20,456 bases of DNA from Botryllus schlosseri (lineage: Eukaryota > Chordata > Ascidiacea > Stolidobranchia > Styelidae). The notes beneath the pieces are model-generated. The model was not told the origin of the DNA and did not search any database. It saw only the letters and a list, made by a program, of their open reading frames with translations. A program made the position numbers and the translations under genes. Positions 9,369 through 17,431 of the stretch are shown piece by piece. The stretch is from positions 1 to 20,456 of the forward strand of contig ATSW01001346.1 in assembly GCA_000444245.1 (NCBI GenBank), in the 5' to 3' direction. Each line of letters opens with the position of its first letter. Position 1 is the stretch's first letter.

Positions 9369-9647
9369 CATCAGAAATTGTGTTGAAAATGGACAGGCGG
9401 CACGGGAGATCTTATCGAAAGCATAAAAGCGGTACGATCGCTAAAAAATAAAGAAACAATGNTGTTACTATGGCACAATAATGATTATATTTAAGTTGTT
9501 TTTATTGATCTGTTCCAATGTTAATCGGAGATTACTGGGATATTATACATTGAATACCCATATTACTGATGCTGCGGCCCGCGACGTCATCAAAATTAGG
9601 AAATTGGCCCGCGAACACATTTGAGTTTGAGACCTCTGATGTATTTC

Positions 9648-9837
9648 AAAATTGTCCTTTCGCGGAACCCCTAAAACTATTTTGTAGACGCCAAGACCTA
9701 ACTTTTTATCTCCCTCTGGTTACTCTGGTTTCAATTAGTTACAGTCTCGATAGTTGAAAGAGTCGCGATATTCGATGTGAACGAGTCGCGACTCGCGAGG
9801 CATGGCAAGAGTAGCGATTTTTGATCGGTTCGTTGGA
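9648..9837. other. Unassigned stretch with a hAT-like patch and a palindrome
   Basis: TTTCGCGGAACCCCT at about 9657-9673 is the reverse complement of words typical just inside Charlie-type hAT ends. It might belong to an older element into which the 7067-9639 transposon jumped. A perfect 12-bp palindrome GAGTCGCGACTC lies at 9783-9794. No gene is seen. Confidence 0.35.
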
Positions 9838-10700
9838 GTTGTTGTTTGTGGTAGGCTATTCATGGTGTTTGTCGACTACGTGGTCGTTTACACTAGGCCG
9901 ATATTACTTATTTTTGCTACCAAATCTGTCGACTTGTAGCACGGTCCACTTCTAGGTTTTTATAAGACACCGCTCACGTGGATGAGATGGCGAGAAAGAG
10001 CCTAAATAAACCTCCAACCAGGGTTGTAACCAAGTCACGAGGCGCCGAGTCACAAGTCAATCTCACTTTTATCTTTTTGACTCGAGTCAAGTCGAGTCAT
10101 TTTCAATTCCCACCGAGTCAAGTCCGAGTCCAAGTCAGCGAGCAGAGGATCGAGTCCGAGTCATGGTATTATGACTCGAGTCCGAGTCCAAGTCATTCTG
10201 TTGACTGCTCAGATTCCAGTTAAAGTCTTCCTAAACCCACTTTTTTAACTCTGTTTGGTGATATTGAATGGTTCGCATTTATAATATATCAATTTTCCTC
10301 ACTTTTAGCAGTTTCTGGTGGCATTTTCAAGCACCAGTACCAACAAACGAAATCCCAATAGTGTGTTGGCTTCGAAATTACAATGAAATGTCGGTCTTCG
10401 CCGTCTGAATCTCGAGTCAATGACTTGCTTCGAGTCATGCGCAATGACTCGAGTCCAAGTCGAGTCAATACACAGATTGACTCGAGTCGAGTCGAGTCAT
10501 TTCCGTATTTTGAGAAAATGACTCGAGTCGAGTCATCCGAAAATCGTGACTCGAGTCTGACTCGAGTCGAGTCATGACTCGAGTCATTACAACCCTGCCT
10601 CCAACACTTGGGTAGGAATTCTGGAGTCGGACTCGAACCCACAACCCATTGGTGTTATAGCTGTGGATTGTACCACTACGCCATCTCGCCACACGGAGAA
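9838..10700 (-). mobile_element. SINE family A, near full-length, split by a hAT-type element
   Basis: Read on the minus strand, a tRNA-like head starts near 10695 with A box TGGCGTAGTGG (10673-10683 on this strand) and B box GGTTCGAGTCC (10629-10639). It continues to the insertion point at 10605, resumes at 10018, and carries the family body (AGCGGTGTCTTATAAAAACC near 9957-9976) and a CAAACAACAA tail near 9838-9850. Removing the inserted 10019-10597 element and one 8-bp duplicate gives a SINE of about 275 bp. This copy shows that the truncated copies at 8057 and 9243 derive from a tRNA-headed SINE. Confidence 0.85.
10019..10597. mobile_element. Non-autonomous hAT-type element with GACTCGAGTC arrays, intact
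   Basis: The ends CAGGGTTGTAA (10019) and TTACAACCCTG (10597) are perfect inverted repeats flanked by perfect 8-bp repeats CCTCCAAC (10011-10018 and 10598-10605). The subterminal zones contain eight perfect copies of the self-complementary decamer GACTCGAGTC (starting at 10079, 10173, 10446, 10479, 10520, 10548, 10559 and 10576) plus many half-sites. In hAT transposons short subterminal repeats bind the transposase; that these decamers do so here is inference. It encodes no protein: the serine- and arginine-rich open frames across it are translations of the repeat. Confidence 0.92.
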
Positions 10701-10703
10701 TCC

Positions 10704-10860
10704 ACTCCGTGACTTGGACTCGGACATGATTCGGTGGTGAATTGAAACTGACTCGAGCCATTTTCAATTCACCACCGAGTCAAGTCAGCGAGCATAGTGT
10801 CGAGCCCGAGTCATGGTATTATATGACTTGAGTCCGAGTCCAAGTCATTATGTGTTGACA
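10704..10860. mobile_element. Two head-to-head fragments of the GAGTC element
   Basis: GACTTGGACTCGG at about 10710-10722 leads into GGTGGTGAATTGAAA, which is the reverse complement of TTTCAATTCACCACC at about 10762-10776. This second arm continues as the normal left half of the GAGTC element (matching about 10095-10205). The result is an imperfect inverted pair, probably from rearrangement of two copies. From 10860 to 11040 nothing is recognised. Confidence 0.6.
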
Positions 10861-11040
10861 GCTCATGTCACTTTGATTCCACTGCGACTATATATAATCG
10901 CCCTGTGAGAACAAAAGTTCAATATAATCAACTGTAGATTTATAAACGCAACTCTACCATAATAGGAAGCAATAATCGAATTTGATATTCCTAACAAATG
11001 TATTTTCAGCATTCGACAAAATTTGGCCAAGAAAAGTGGT

Positions 11041-11391
11041 GCTTCAGCACAAGGCATGCACAAGATATGATTTGGACTTGACTGGACAAAAACAAGATAT
11101 ATTTAAGTCGTGTGCTTCAGCACAAGGTATGGACCAGATATGATTTGGACTTGACTGGACAAGAAAAAGATATATTTAAGTCGTGCTTCAGCACAAGGTA
11201 TGGACAGGATATGATTTGGACTTGACTGGACAAGAACAAGATATATTTAAGTCGTGCTTCAGCACATGGTATGGACAAGATATGATTTGCACTTGACTGG
11301 ACTTGAAAAAGATATATTTAAGTCGAGCTTCAGCTCAAGGCATGCACAAGATATGAGTTGAACATGGCTGGACCAGAAAAAGATATCTTGA
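11041..11391. repeat. 71-bp tandem (satellite-like) array, five units
   Basis: Units begin GCTTCAGCACAAGG at 11041, 11114, 11185 and 11256, and with a variant at 11327. Spacing is 73, 71, 71 and 71 bp. Each unit contains GATATGATTTGGACTTGACT and GATATATTTAAGTCG-like blocks. The outer units differ most and the middle ones are nearly identical, the pattern expected of unequal exchange. It is too long-unit and too gap-free to be a CRISPR array. Confidence 0.9.
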
Positions 11392-11394
11392 CAG

Positions 11395-11511
11395 GTTCAA
11401 AAGACATCTCGTGTTTGCTGGGCATTTAGGCGTCCACGGAGGACATTTTCTAAAACCCGAAAAAGGAGGACAAATCCTCCTAAAGGAGGACGTATGGGTA
11501 TGGTAACCCTA
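11395..11511 (-). mobile_element. Fragment of a GTCCTC-type element
   Basis: Repeated GGAGGAC words (11434-11492) end in TATGGTAACCCTA at 11511. This is the reverse complement of the TAGGGTTACCATA-type end of the fuller element at 11827-12279. The other end is not recognisable. From 11512 to 11735 nothing is identified. Confidence 0.55.
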
Positions 11512-11826
11512 GGTCCGGCATACTTGGTAGAGCAGGTAGTTGTTCTTCGTTGACGCGCGCGTGCCGTACTTGTGCGCTTTTGACACCGAGGTAAAGAATA
11601 GTCGTTGAAATTTGAGGGACATTGACCACAATGGCACTGATACATAAATTCGGCAATTTCTAGCTTCCCCATATCTTCTATTTTTAGAACAATAAATCTT
11701 TTGAGTAGCGATTAATCAGCTAATCAGGTAAATATCTCGAGTAAAAACTTATCCGCTGCTTTCATTGTTGGATATTTTGAGATAGTCCGCCCGGACCGCA
11801 GTTCCGCCGTTTCAAAATGGTTTACA

Positions 11827-12279
11827 TGGGGTTACCATACGGCCTCTTTTAAGAGGATTTGTCCTCTTTTTTGACTTTTTTGAAAGTGTCCTCGGAGGAC
11901 GCCCTTTTGTCCTCTTTTTTGAGATTTTGTCCTCTAATTTAAAAATTTCGGTCAGAATTAGAGCAAATTGCGAGTGATATGCCGTAAATTAGCCCAGAAG
12001 TGACGCTCCGGCGGGTATTTCGGAGCGAAAAACGGTGATTTTAGCTCTGAGCGAAAAGATGACCCTTTTTTTAAGTCATCCACCTGGCAATGCGGAGAGA
12101 AAAACGGTATTTTGAGCTCTGAGCGGAAAGATGACCCTTTTTCTTTTTTTTTTAGTCAATAACTGATCACAAAGTGTGGGAAAAAGTCACCAGTTTTTTA
12201 GAATTCTTCTCCGGTTTTGCAAGTCTCAAATTTTTGAAAAAGAGTCCTCTTTTTAGATTTCCAAAATATGGTAAGCCTA
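11827..12279. mobile_element. Non-autonomous element with GTCCTC motifs, inserted in duplicon 2
   Basis: The ends read TGGGGTTACCATA and TATGGTAAGCCTA, inverted with two mismatches. Flanking 8-mers GGTTTACA (11819-11826) and GGCTTACA (12280-12287) differ by one base. An alternative reading shifts both borders by three bases and gives perfect TTACATGG repeats (11822-11829 and 12283-12290). Inside, GTCCTCTTTT recurs near both ends. Duplicon 1 has CATGGGTGTGCTAA (about 1024-1037) with no insertion, so the site is a clear presence/absence difference. It is non-coding. Confidence 0.8.
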
Positions 12280-12900
12280 GGCTTACATGGGTGTGCTAAC
12301 TGCTAATGTACATAATGTACTGTACTGTACACAGTGTACGGTGTACGCATCGCACACTGAAGTGCAGTGTGTTTATTCATAATGATCTTCATTACTGCGC
12401 CAGACCGCAAAAGTATGTCAGCGCTGTAACAACCGAATAAACAGCTGTTATCCGTCATGCGTGACTACGTTCAATTTCTGCCAGCAGCGTGAAAATAACC
12501 TCGGTTTCGCAAGTCGCATCTCTGTGCTTAGCTTAGATTCTTCAACACCAATTCCACCCGATCTTCGTATTACCGCTGATGATAATTCGTTCAAAGGTCG
12601 TGGTAGCGTAAGATTAGGTTGGGGGTTAACCTCTAATCCTAGTATACCCCGGCCGCAAACGATAATATCGATTCCAAACTATAGTTACAGACTTTGAAAT
12701 GTTCATGATGGGGAGCCCTGATTGGTGATGGTCATGATGTTGTACAGAAAGGACATTAGAGAATAGACGCGATGATGTTACCTTGGACAGTGGTTCGTAT
12801 TTATGGAAAATATACGGTAGTAATATAATATTTGTGAAGAATCGGGCTTTAGGAACTGTAAACTAGAAGAATGTGAACCTGGAGTTACAAATTTATTTAT

Positions 12901-13030
12901 TGTTTGGCAGAACTGTAAAGCCTTGATTTATAGACAATTGCCAAATTGGAACACTTTGTTAGCCTGATTTAGTGCATATGGCAACACAATGTGTTCGCGA
13001 TTGTCTAATTCAAGGCGTTATAGTTCTGTC
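12901..13030. repeat. Hairpin (inverted) repeat, copy 2
   Basis: TTTGGCAGAACTGTAAAGCC (from 12903) faces GGCGTTATAGTTCTGTCACA (about 13013-13032), with AGACAATTGCC opposed to GCGATTGTCTAATT between them. It is the counterpart of 1611-1757, and its paired structure is retained in both duplicons despite base differences. Confidence 0.72.
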
Positions 13031-13297
13031 ACACAGTCACAGAAATGAATAATCTTGTACAAGAGCTGGGTTCGGGTTATCTATAGCGACTTAGGGTTAG
13101 AGTTTGGGATTCGGCCAGGGCCAGATTATAGGATTAGAAGACACCAAGTGCTGAATTCAATACAACCAGGCATGCATGGAATCGGTGTCATGTGCTCGCA
13201 CAATTTTTTTATTTTTATTAAATTGCTTCAATTTGGAGAATCATCACTGCTCAACGGTTATATTAGGTAAAACCTACCAAGATTCCAGTAGGTGAAC

Positions 13298-13625
13298 CAG
13301 GGTTGTATTCAAATTAGAAGTCAATCATAGACTCGAGTCAGGTCGAGTCAACACTGAGTCAAGACGAATTCAGGGTGCAAAGGGTCGCGACTTGCAAGCG
13401 TCCGAGTCCCATATCATTGTAATTACAGCTGTTTGGTTATGAGTTCATAATACCTCAAATTCATATTATAGTAATAATGTGATAACCTATTCCTCAAAGT
13501 TACAATGAAATTCCTGTTTTGCCTGTTCGAGTCTCAAGTCATATGATAATTCGAGTCAATACACATGAATTGACTCGAGTCGAGTCAATTTCCATATTTA
13601 GGAAAATAACAGCCCTGATTACAAC
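13298..13625. mobile_element. Old GAGTC-type hAT element, copy in duplicon 2
   Basis: The left end CAGGGTTGTA (13298) and right end ATTACAAC (13618-13625) match the GAGTC family, and GACTCGAGTC survives near 13572. It is the counterpart of 1909-2199. The gene's first ATG lies only about 20 bases beyond its right end. Confidence 0.78.
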
Positions 13626-13646
13626 ACAAAGGGATTTGAAGATTTG

Positions 13647-14870
13647 ATGAACAACTTCTATTGTGTCGACTCTTTCACTCAGACTCTAGCTAGAACGAGA
13701 CTTCTTACCTCAAGCTGGGCATTGCATCATTTACGGCAGCAACGTATGGAAGACTATGACTGGAAGACTATGACTCCCAATTCCAATGTTTGTGAGATTT
13801 GCGGAACAGTCTTCAAATCACCGTTGCACCTTCAATCGCACGTGATTATTCACACCGGGGTGAAAGCGTACGAGTGTGATGTATGCGGAAAATCGTTTGT
13901 AAATAGTTCGGAACTGTACAAACATTTATTATATCACTCTGACATCAGACAGTTTCGATGCGAGATATGCCACAAGACATTCGTTCAGAAGGCCCACTTG
14001 AATACGCACATGCTTGCCCATTCCGATGTCAAAGAACATAAATGTGACCTCTGCGATAAGGAATTTCGTCAAAAAGCACACTTGAGAACGCATATGCTCG
14101 GAGTTCATTCCGGCATCAGAAGATATAAATGTGATATCTGCGCAAAGGAGTTTCTTATCGGTCAAGATTTGAAAAAGCACATAAAAACTCATCGTGATGT
14201 AGATAAGCATGATTGCGAAATCTGTGGAAAGACAATGGCTTCGCACGAAATGTTGAATTACCACTTGAAAGCCCACATGGGAATCAACGAATATGTGTGC
14301 AGCGTATGTGGTAAAGGGTTTATTCTTCGGAGCCAACTAACAAGTCATTCTCTGATTCACGCCGACGCGATGCAACATCGCTGCGAGATATGCGACAAGG
14401 GTTTTCGTCGTAAACCACTGTTAACTGCTCACATACGCAGTCATCTCGGTATTGCATTCTGTTTTGACGGGGAGTTAATGATGCACAAGAAAATTCAAAC
14501 TGAATGCAAGGATCACGAATGCGATGTATGTGGGAGGGCTTTCGTTTCCAAGTCGAATCTGACACGCCATTTGCTAAGGCATAGCGACGCGCAACAGTAC
14601 CGGTATCGATGTATCATATGCGACAAGGGATTTCATGAAAAATCTGGTTTGAACAGCCACATGCGCATTCATTCAGTCGTGGATCGCAGGAAAGAATTCA
14701 CTTGTGAGGTCTGCGGCAAAGGGTTTCCTCGGTACCATGACTTGCATAAGCACACGCCAATTCATACCGGAGTCAAAGACCATAGATGTGGTGTATGCGG
14801 GAAGGCTTTCATTGCAAACTACAAACTCATACGTCATTCGCTAACTCATACGTCATTCGCTAACTCATAG
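13647..14870 (+). CDS. C2H2 zinc-finger protein, tandem paralogue 2 (407 aa)
   Basis: This 407-codon frame starts at the ATG at 13647 (MNNFYC), which opens a 41-residue leader without known domains; an internal Met at 13770 matches the start of paralogue 1. Fingers 1-8 and 10-13 are complete C2H2 fingers beginning at about residue 49. Finger 9 is broken: an in-frame 39-bp loss relative to paralogue 1 removes its CxxC, and its last His is Gln. The frame ends just after finger 13 because a 19-bp tandem duplication (14831-14849 and 14850-14868) shifts it into a TAG; finger 14 remains in the DNA beyond. A 14-bp duplication near 13748-13776 modifies the leader. It is probably a nuclear DNA-binding protein with target unknown. 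AATAAA near 15544 is a possible poly(A) signal. Confidence 0.88.
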   Translation: MNNFYCVDSFTQTLARTRLLTSSWALHHLRQQRMEDYDWKTMTPNSNVCEICGTVFKSPLHLQSHVIIHTGVKAYECDVCGKSFVNSSELYKHLLYHSDIRQFRCEICHKTFVQKAHLNTHMLAHSDVKEHKCDLCDKEFRQKAHLRTHMLGVHSGIRRYKCDICAKEFLIGQDLKKHIKTHRDVDKHDCEICGKTMASHEMLNYHLKAHMGINEYVCSVCGKGFILRSQLTSHSLIHADAMQHRCEICDKGFRRKPLLTAHIRSHLGIAFCFDGELMMHKKIQTECKDHECDVCGRAFVSKSNLTRHLLRHSDAQQYRYRCIICDKGFHEKSGLNSHMRIHSVVDRRKEFTCEVCGKGFPRYHDLHKHTPIHTGVKDHRCGVCGKAFIANYKLIRHSLTHTSFANS

Positions 14871-15000
14871 CCGCATCAAGCGTATTCGCTGTGACATTTG
14901 CAATGTGTCATTCAGGCAACAATCAAGTTTAAATTTACACATGCAAAAGCATTTACCCTCAGCAAGCATTTGAAACGGAACGCGACAAAACATTGGACCT
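14871..15000 (+). pseudogene. Out-of-frame finger 14 and finger remnant of paralogue 2
   Basis: In the frame used before the 19-bp duplication, bases about 14871-14973 read IRCDICNVSFRQQSS followed by LNLHMQKH. This is a finger with both Cys and both His present, ending at TGA (14971-14973). Immediately after, in another frame, FTLSKHLKR matches a decayed finger half downstream of paralogue 1, so a segment is also missing here. Confidence 0.7.
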
Positions 15001-15009
15001 AAAGTTTAT

Positions 15010-15809
15010 TAAGGCTGGTCCTGATCGAAAGTGTCGCACTGATTCCGAATATAGAAATTGAAATCAGGTCAGCACATACCGGAGCTGATGAAATCGTGGT
15101 TCCAAAAAATTGTAACGTCGCACTGGGTGATTGTATCACGTTGCTCCAATACAACAATATGGATTTCTGATTGTTATTTCAGGGGGGGGGGTCGGAGCCC
15201 TGACCAGATTCTAAGGTAATATTTTTGGAATCACTGCAACAGTAACCTTCGATCAAGATCAATTGTATTAATTTTTTCGCGTGGCTCGCCAGTTACGGGA
15301 TCACCAGGACTGCTGCTATTGCCCAACACAGCAGTAGACACTACTGTGTATTCAAGTGTGGCCACTGGGGCTGCTTTTCTAGCCGTAGGTTAGTGATCTA
15401 TACTTTGATGACCTCTGGAAACGTGGCATGAGAATGTCTGCTTTGGTTGTGGGTGACCCGTTTAGTTTTCCACATCACCGTTCGTGAAGCTTCGGGGACC
15501 ACGGTCAGCATATTTGCGTCGCAGCTGCACCGTTGCAAGTATGGAATAAATAAGTCCACTTAGTGTATTCATTGTAGCGGTATTGGTAACAATTGTAGAA
15601 TCGTTTGAAAGCTCGCAGTGACAACTGCCGACACTGGATCGTGTGTATCGCCTGGGAATAAAACGAATTGGACTGTATTTTAATTGACGTTACACTCAAC
15701 GAATGTATGCGCTCGTATGTCGAATATTCCTATCCGAGCATACCTGTTGCGGGGTTGTTGAATCCCATTGTCTGTCGCTTTATTTATGTATAAGCAAAGG
15801 GGTCAGTAT
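15010..15809. other. Region without recognised gene
   Basis: The 3' flank of the duplicon fades out by about 15010. A run of ten G bases lies at 15182-15191. Possible poly(A) signals AATAAA occur near 15544 and 15658. No recognisable element or protein family was seen. Confidence 0.4.
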
Positions 15810-16490
15810 TAGGGATGGTGTGAACGTGAGGTGCACGTTCGCGTTTTGTGTGTGAACCTCAGAAATTAATAGGTTCACGGTCACAAACGAACCTTGGTAG
15901 GTTCTGCACTGTGAACCTTTTTCATATGTTACAATTTTTACTTCATTATAACATCTTTGGTTGAAATTTATTGCATTACAACTGCGGGAAGCATAAACAA
16001 TCAACAATAAACGAGCATGCACCTTGACAATCTCAAAAATTTTACTTGCTTAGTTACCAAAGTTTGATCGAAATATCCAGCTTTCCGTTTGTGAATATTT
16101 AGTGACTCTCTGCTGTAAGCTTGACCGGCAATCATCCAACATCAAGAGCTAAATACACTACATGTAGGTAGTCAGCAAATGTTGCTTATTCAACCAGTCC
16201 ATGAATTGATATCGTTTTGTGATGTAAAAAATCTAGCAGGCGTACGGGGTCAATCTTTACTTCATATGTTTATTGTATCATAAAACCAAATCCGTGCGAT
16301 TGGGGTGTTATAACTTGTTAATGGGGTAATATTTGTAGCAAGTATAGAAACCCGTTTTACACTTTGTTCAATGTCAACTTAGCAATACTCAGATGCCGAA
16401 TACATTGTCCGGTCTGGCCTAGACCGTTACGGCGTAAGCTTATATTCCCTTGCAAGTTCGTGTGGGCAGCTAAGACAGTTCGCGTTTACA
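15810..16490. mobile_element. hAT-type element with GTGAACGT repeats, copy 2 (3'-truncated)
   Basis: It starts TAGGGATGGTGTGAACGTGA and aligns with 7753 onward through GGTTCTGCACTGTGAACC, GCATGCACCTTGACAATCTC, GATATCGTTTT and CCGGTCTGGCCTAGAC, then TATATTCCC. It lacks the two SINE insertions of copy 1 and so supplies their empty sites. Similarity is lost after about 16490, and no right terminal repeat was found. From 16490 to 16572 nothing is recognised. Confidence 0.85.
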
Positions 16491-16580
16491 TGATGAAATG
16501 CAATCGGTTTAGTTCGACCTCAACAGTTGCATTATTTTAAATGAGAATGTAGGAAGGAGTCGAAACGACTTGTCATAGTG

Positions 16581-17423
16581 CAGTGGTTCTCAACCAGGGG
16601 TCCGCGAAGCCTCTAAATTTGTAAAATGATTGTCAACCTAATTTTTATTTATTTTTTAATTAGGAAAAGCATGAGCCAGTTTTGTTTCGTAAATGCTAAA
16701 ACCTTAGGACTCAGTCGTCTGAGATGAATTATCCGACTGTGCAAACTAATTTTAATTGGCAAATTGCCAATAGCCTGCTGGGTGCTGGTGCAAACATATT
16801 GCTGTTTAGAGATGTTTTGTTAGGTTTGTGGAAAAATCAAATGTTGGAGATAGCAAAATCAAACAGAGTGGCTTCGAAATGCTTGCTAAACATTTTGGAT
16901 TTGCAGTTGTAAGTGTCAGCAGATTAGTATACAGTCGTTTGAAATCGAAATTCCCAAATTTTTCCTGATCTGTTGCCCAATGAAGGAATTTGAACCTTGC
17001 CACGAAATCCATTTTCTTCTGTGATATAACCACTAAATAACTATGGACGTGATATGTTCATTGAAAATTCACACCAAAAGTTGTTGTCGGAAGCGTTGCG
17101 CGCTAATATTACATTAGCCACCAATATATCTTTGTGGAAATGGATTTTCGGCACTCGTTCACATCAAATCAAAGACGCGGATTTTCAAGACGATGAATAG
17201 AGCTGGAAATTTCCCTTCGAAATAATAAAAGTTCACCCAATTTCTACATATAGTGTGCTGTAATTTCCAAGAAAAGTCATTTTATGGCTGTTTATCACTA
17301 GCCTGCAATTAATATATGCGCAAGACAGAGGACGGTTGCTCGATAATTGAGCTAATTTTGAACGAAAACTTGAGGGAGTCCGTGACAGTCCAAAAGGTTG
17401 ACAGAAAGGTTGAGAAACCACTG
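16581..17423. mobile_element. Charlie-like hAT element
   Basis: The left end CAGTGGTTCTCAACC (16581) and right end GGTTGAGAAACCACTG (17423) are inverted repeats, with one extra A in the right one. The flanking 8-mers TCATAGTG (16573-16580) and TCATACTG (17424-17431) differ by one base. GGGGTCCGCGAAGCC just inside the left end is typical of this hAT group. No transposase was recognised in the 843 bp; two short open frames inside have no family resemblance. Confidence 0.8.
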
Positions 17424-17431
17424 TCATACTG

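Larger units (their letters stand above)
7067..9639. mobile_element. hAT-type DNA transposon, outer element of a nested stack
   Basis: The left end CAGAGGTCTCAAAC (7067) and right end GTTTGAGACCTCTG (9639) are perfect 14-bp inverted repeats, and both ends carry GCGGCCCGC-like words just inside. Perfect 8-bp direct repeats ATGTATTT flank it (7059-7066 and 9640-9647). The current 2.57 kb is inflated by insertions: a broken hAT end at 7705, a complete hAT at 7753-9084 and SINE sequence at 9243-9368. No transposase is recognised in the remaining DNA, so this was probably a non-autonomous copy. Confidence 0.85.
11735..15010 (+). repeat. Segmental duplication, copy 2 (zinc-finger duplicon)
   Basis: This is the direct-orientation partner of about 900-3650, with the same order of landmarks: TCCGCTGC with TGTTGGAT (about 11752-11775), CAGCTGTTATCCGTCATG near 12441, GGTTAACCTC near 12623, GACTTTGAAATGTTCATG near 12690, the hairpin, the old GAGTC element and the zinc-finger gene. 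It holds one extra insertion (11827-12279) absent from copy 1. The duplication is therefore older than that insertion and younger than the hairpin and the old GAGTC element. Confidence 0.9.

Noticed and set aside
10289-10767. Serine- and arginine-rich open frames on both strands
   Set aside because: They translate the GAGTC array and the adjacent SINE and exist on both strands because the motif is a palindrome.
11041-11391. CRISPR-like array
   Set aside because: The repeats abut with no unique spacers, and the context is animal nuclear DNA.
13644-13646. Start of paralogue 2 at 13644
   Set aside because: That codon is TTG; the adjacent ATG at 13647 is the better start.
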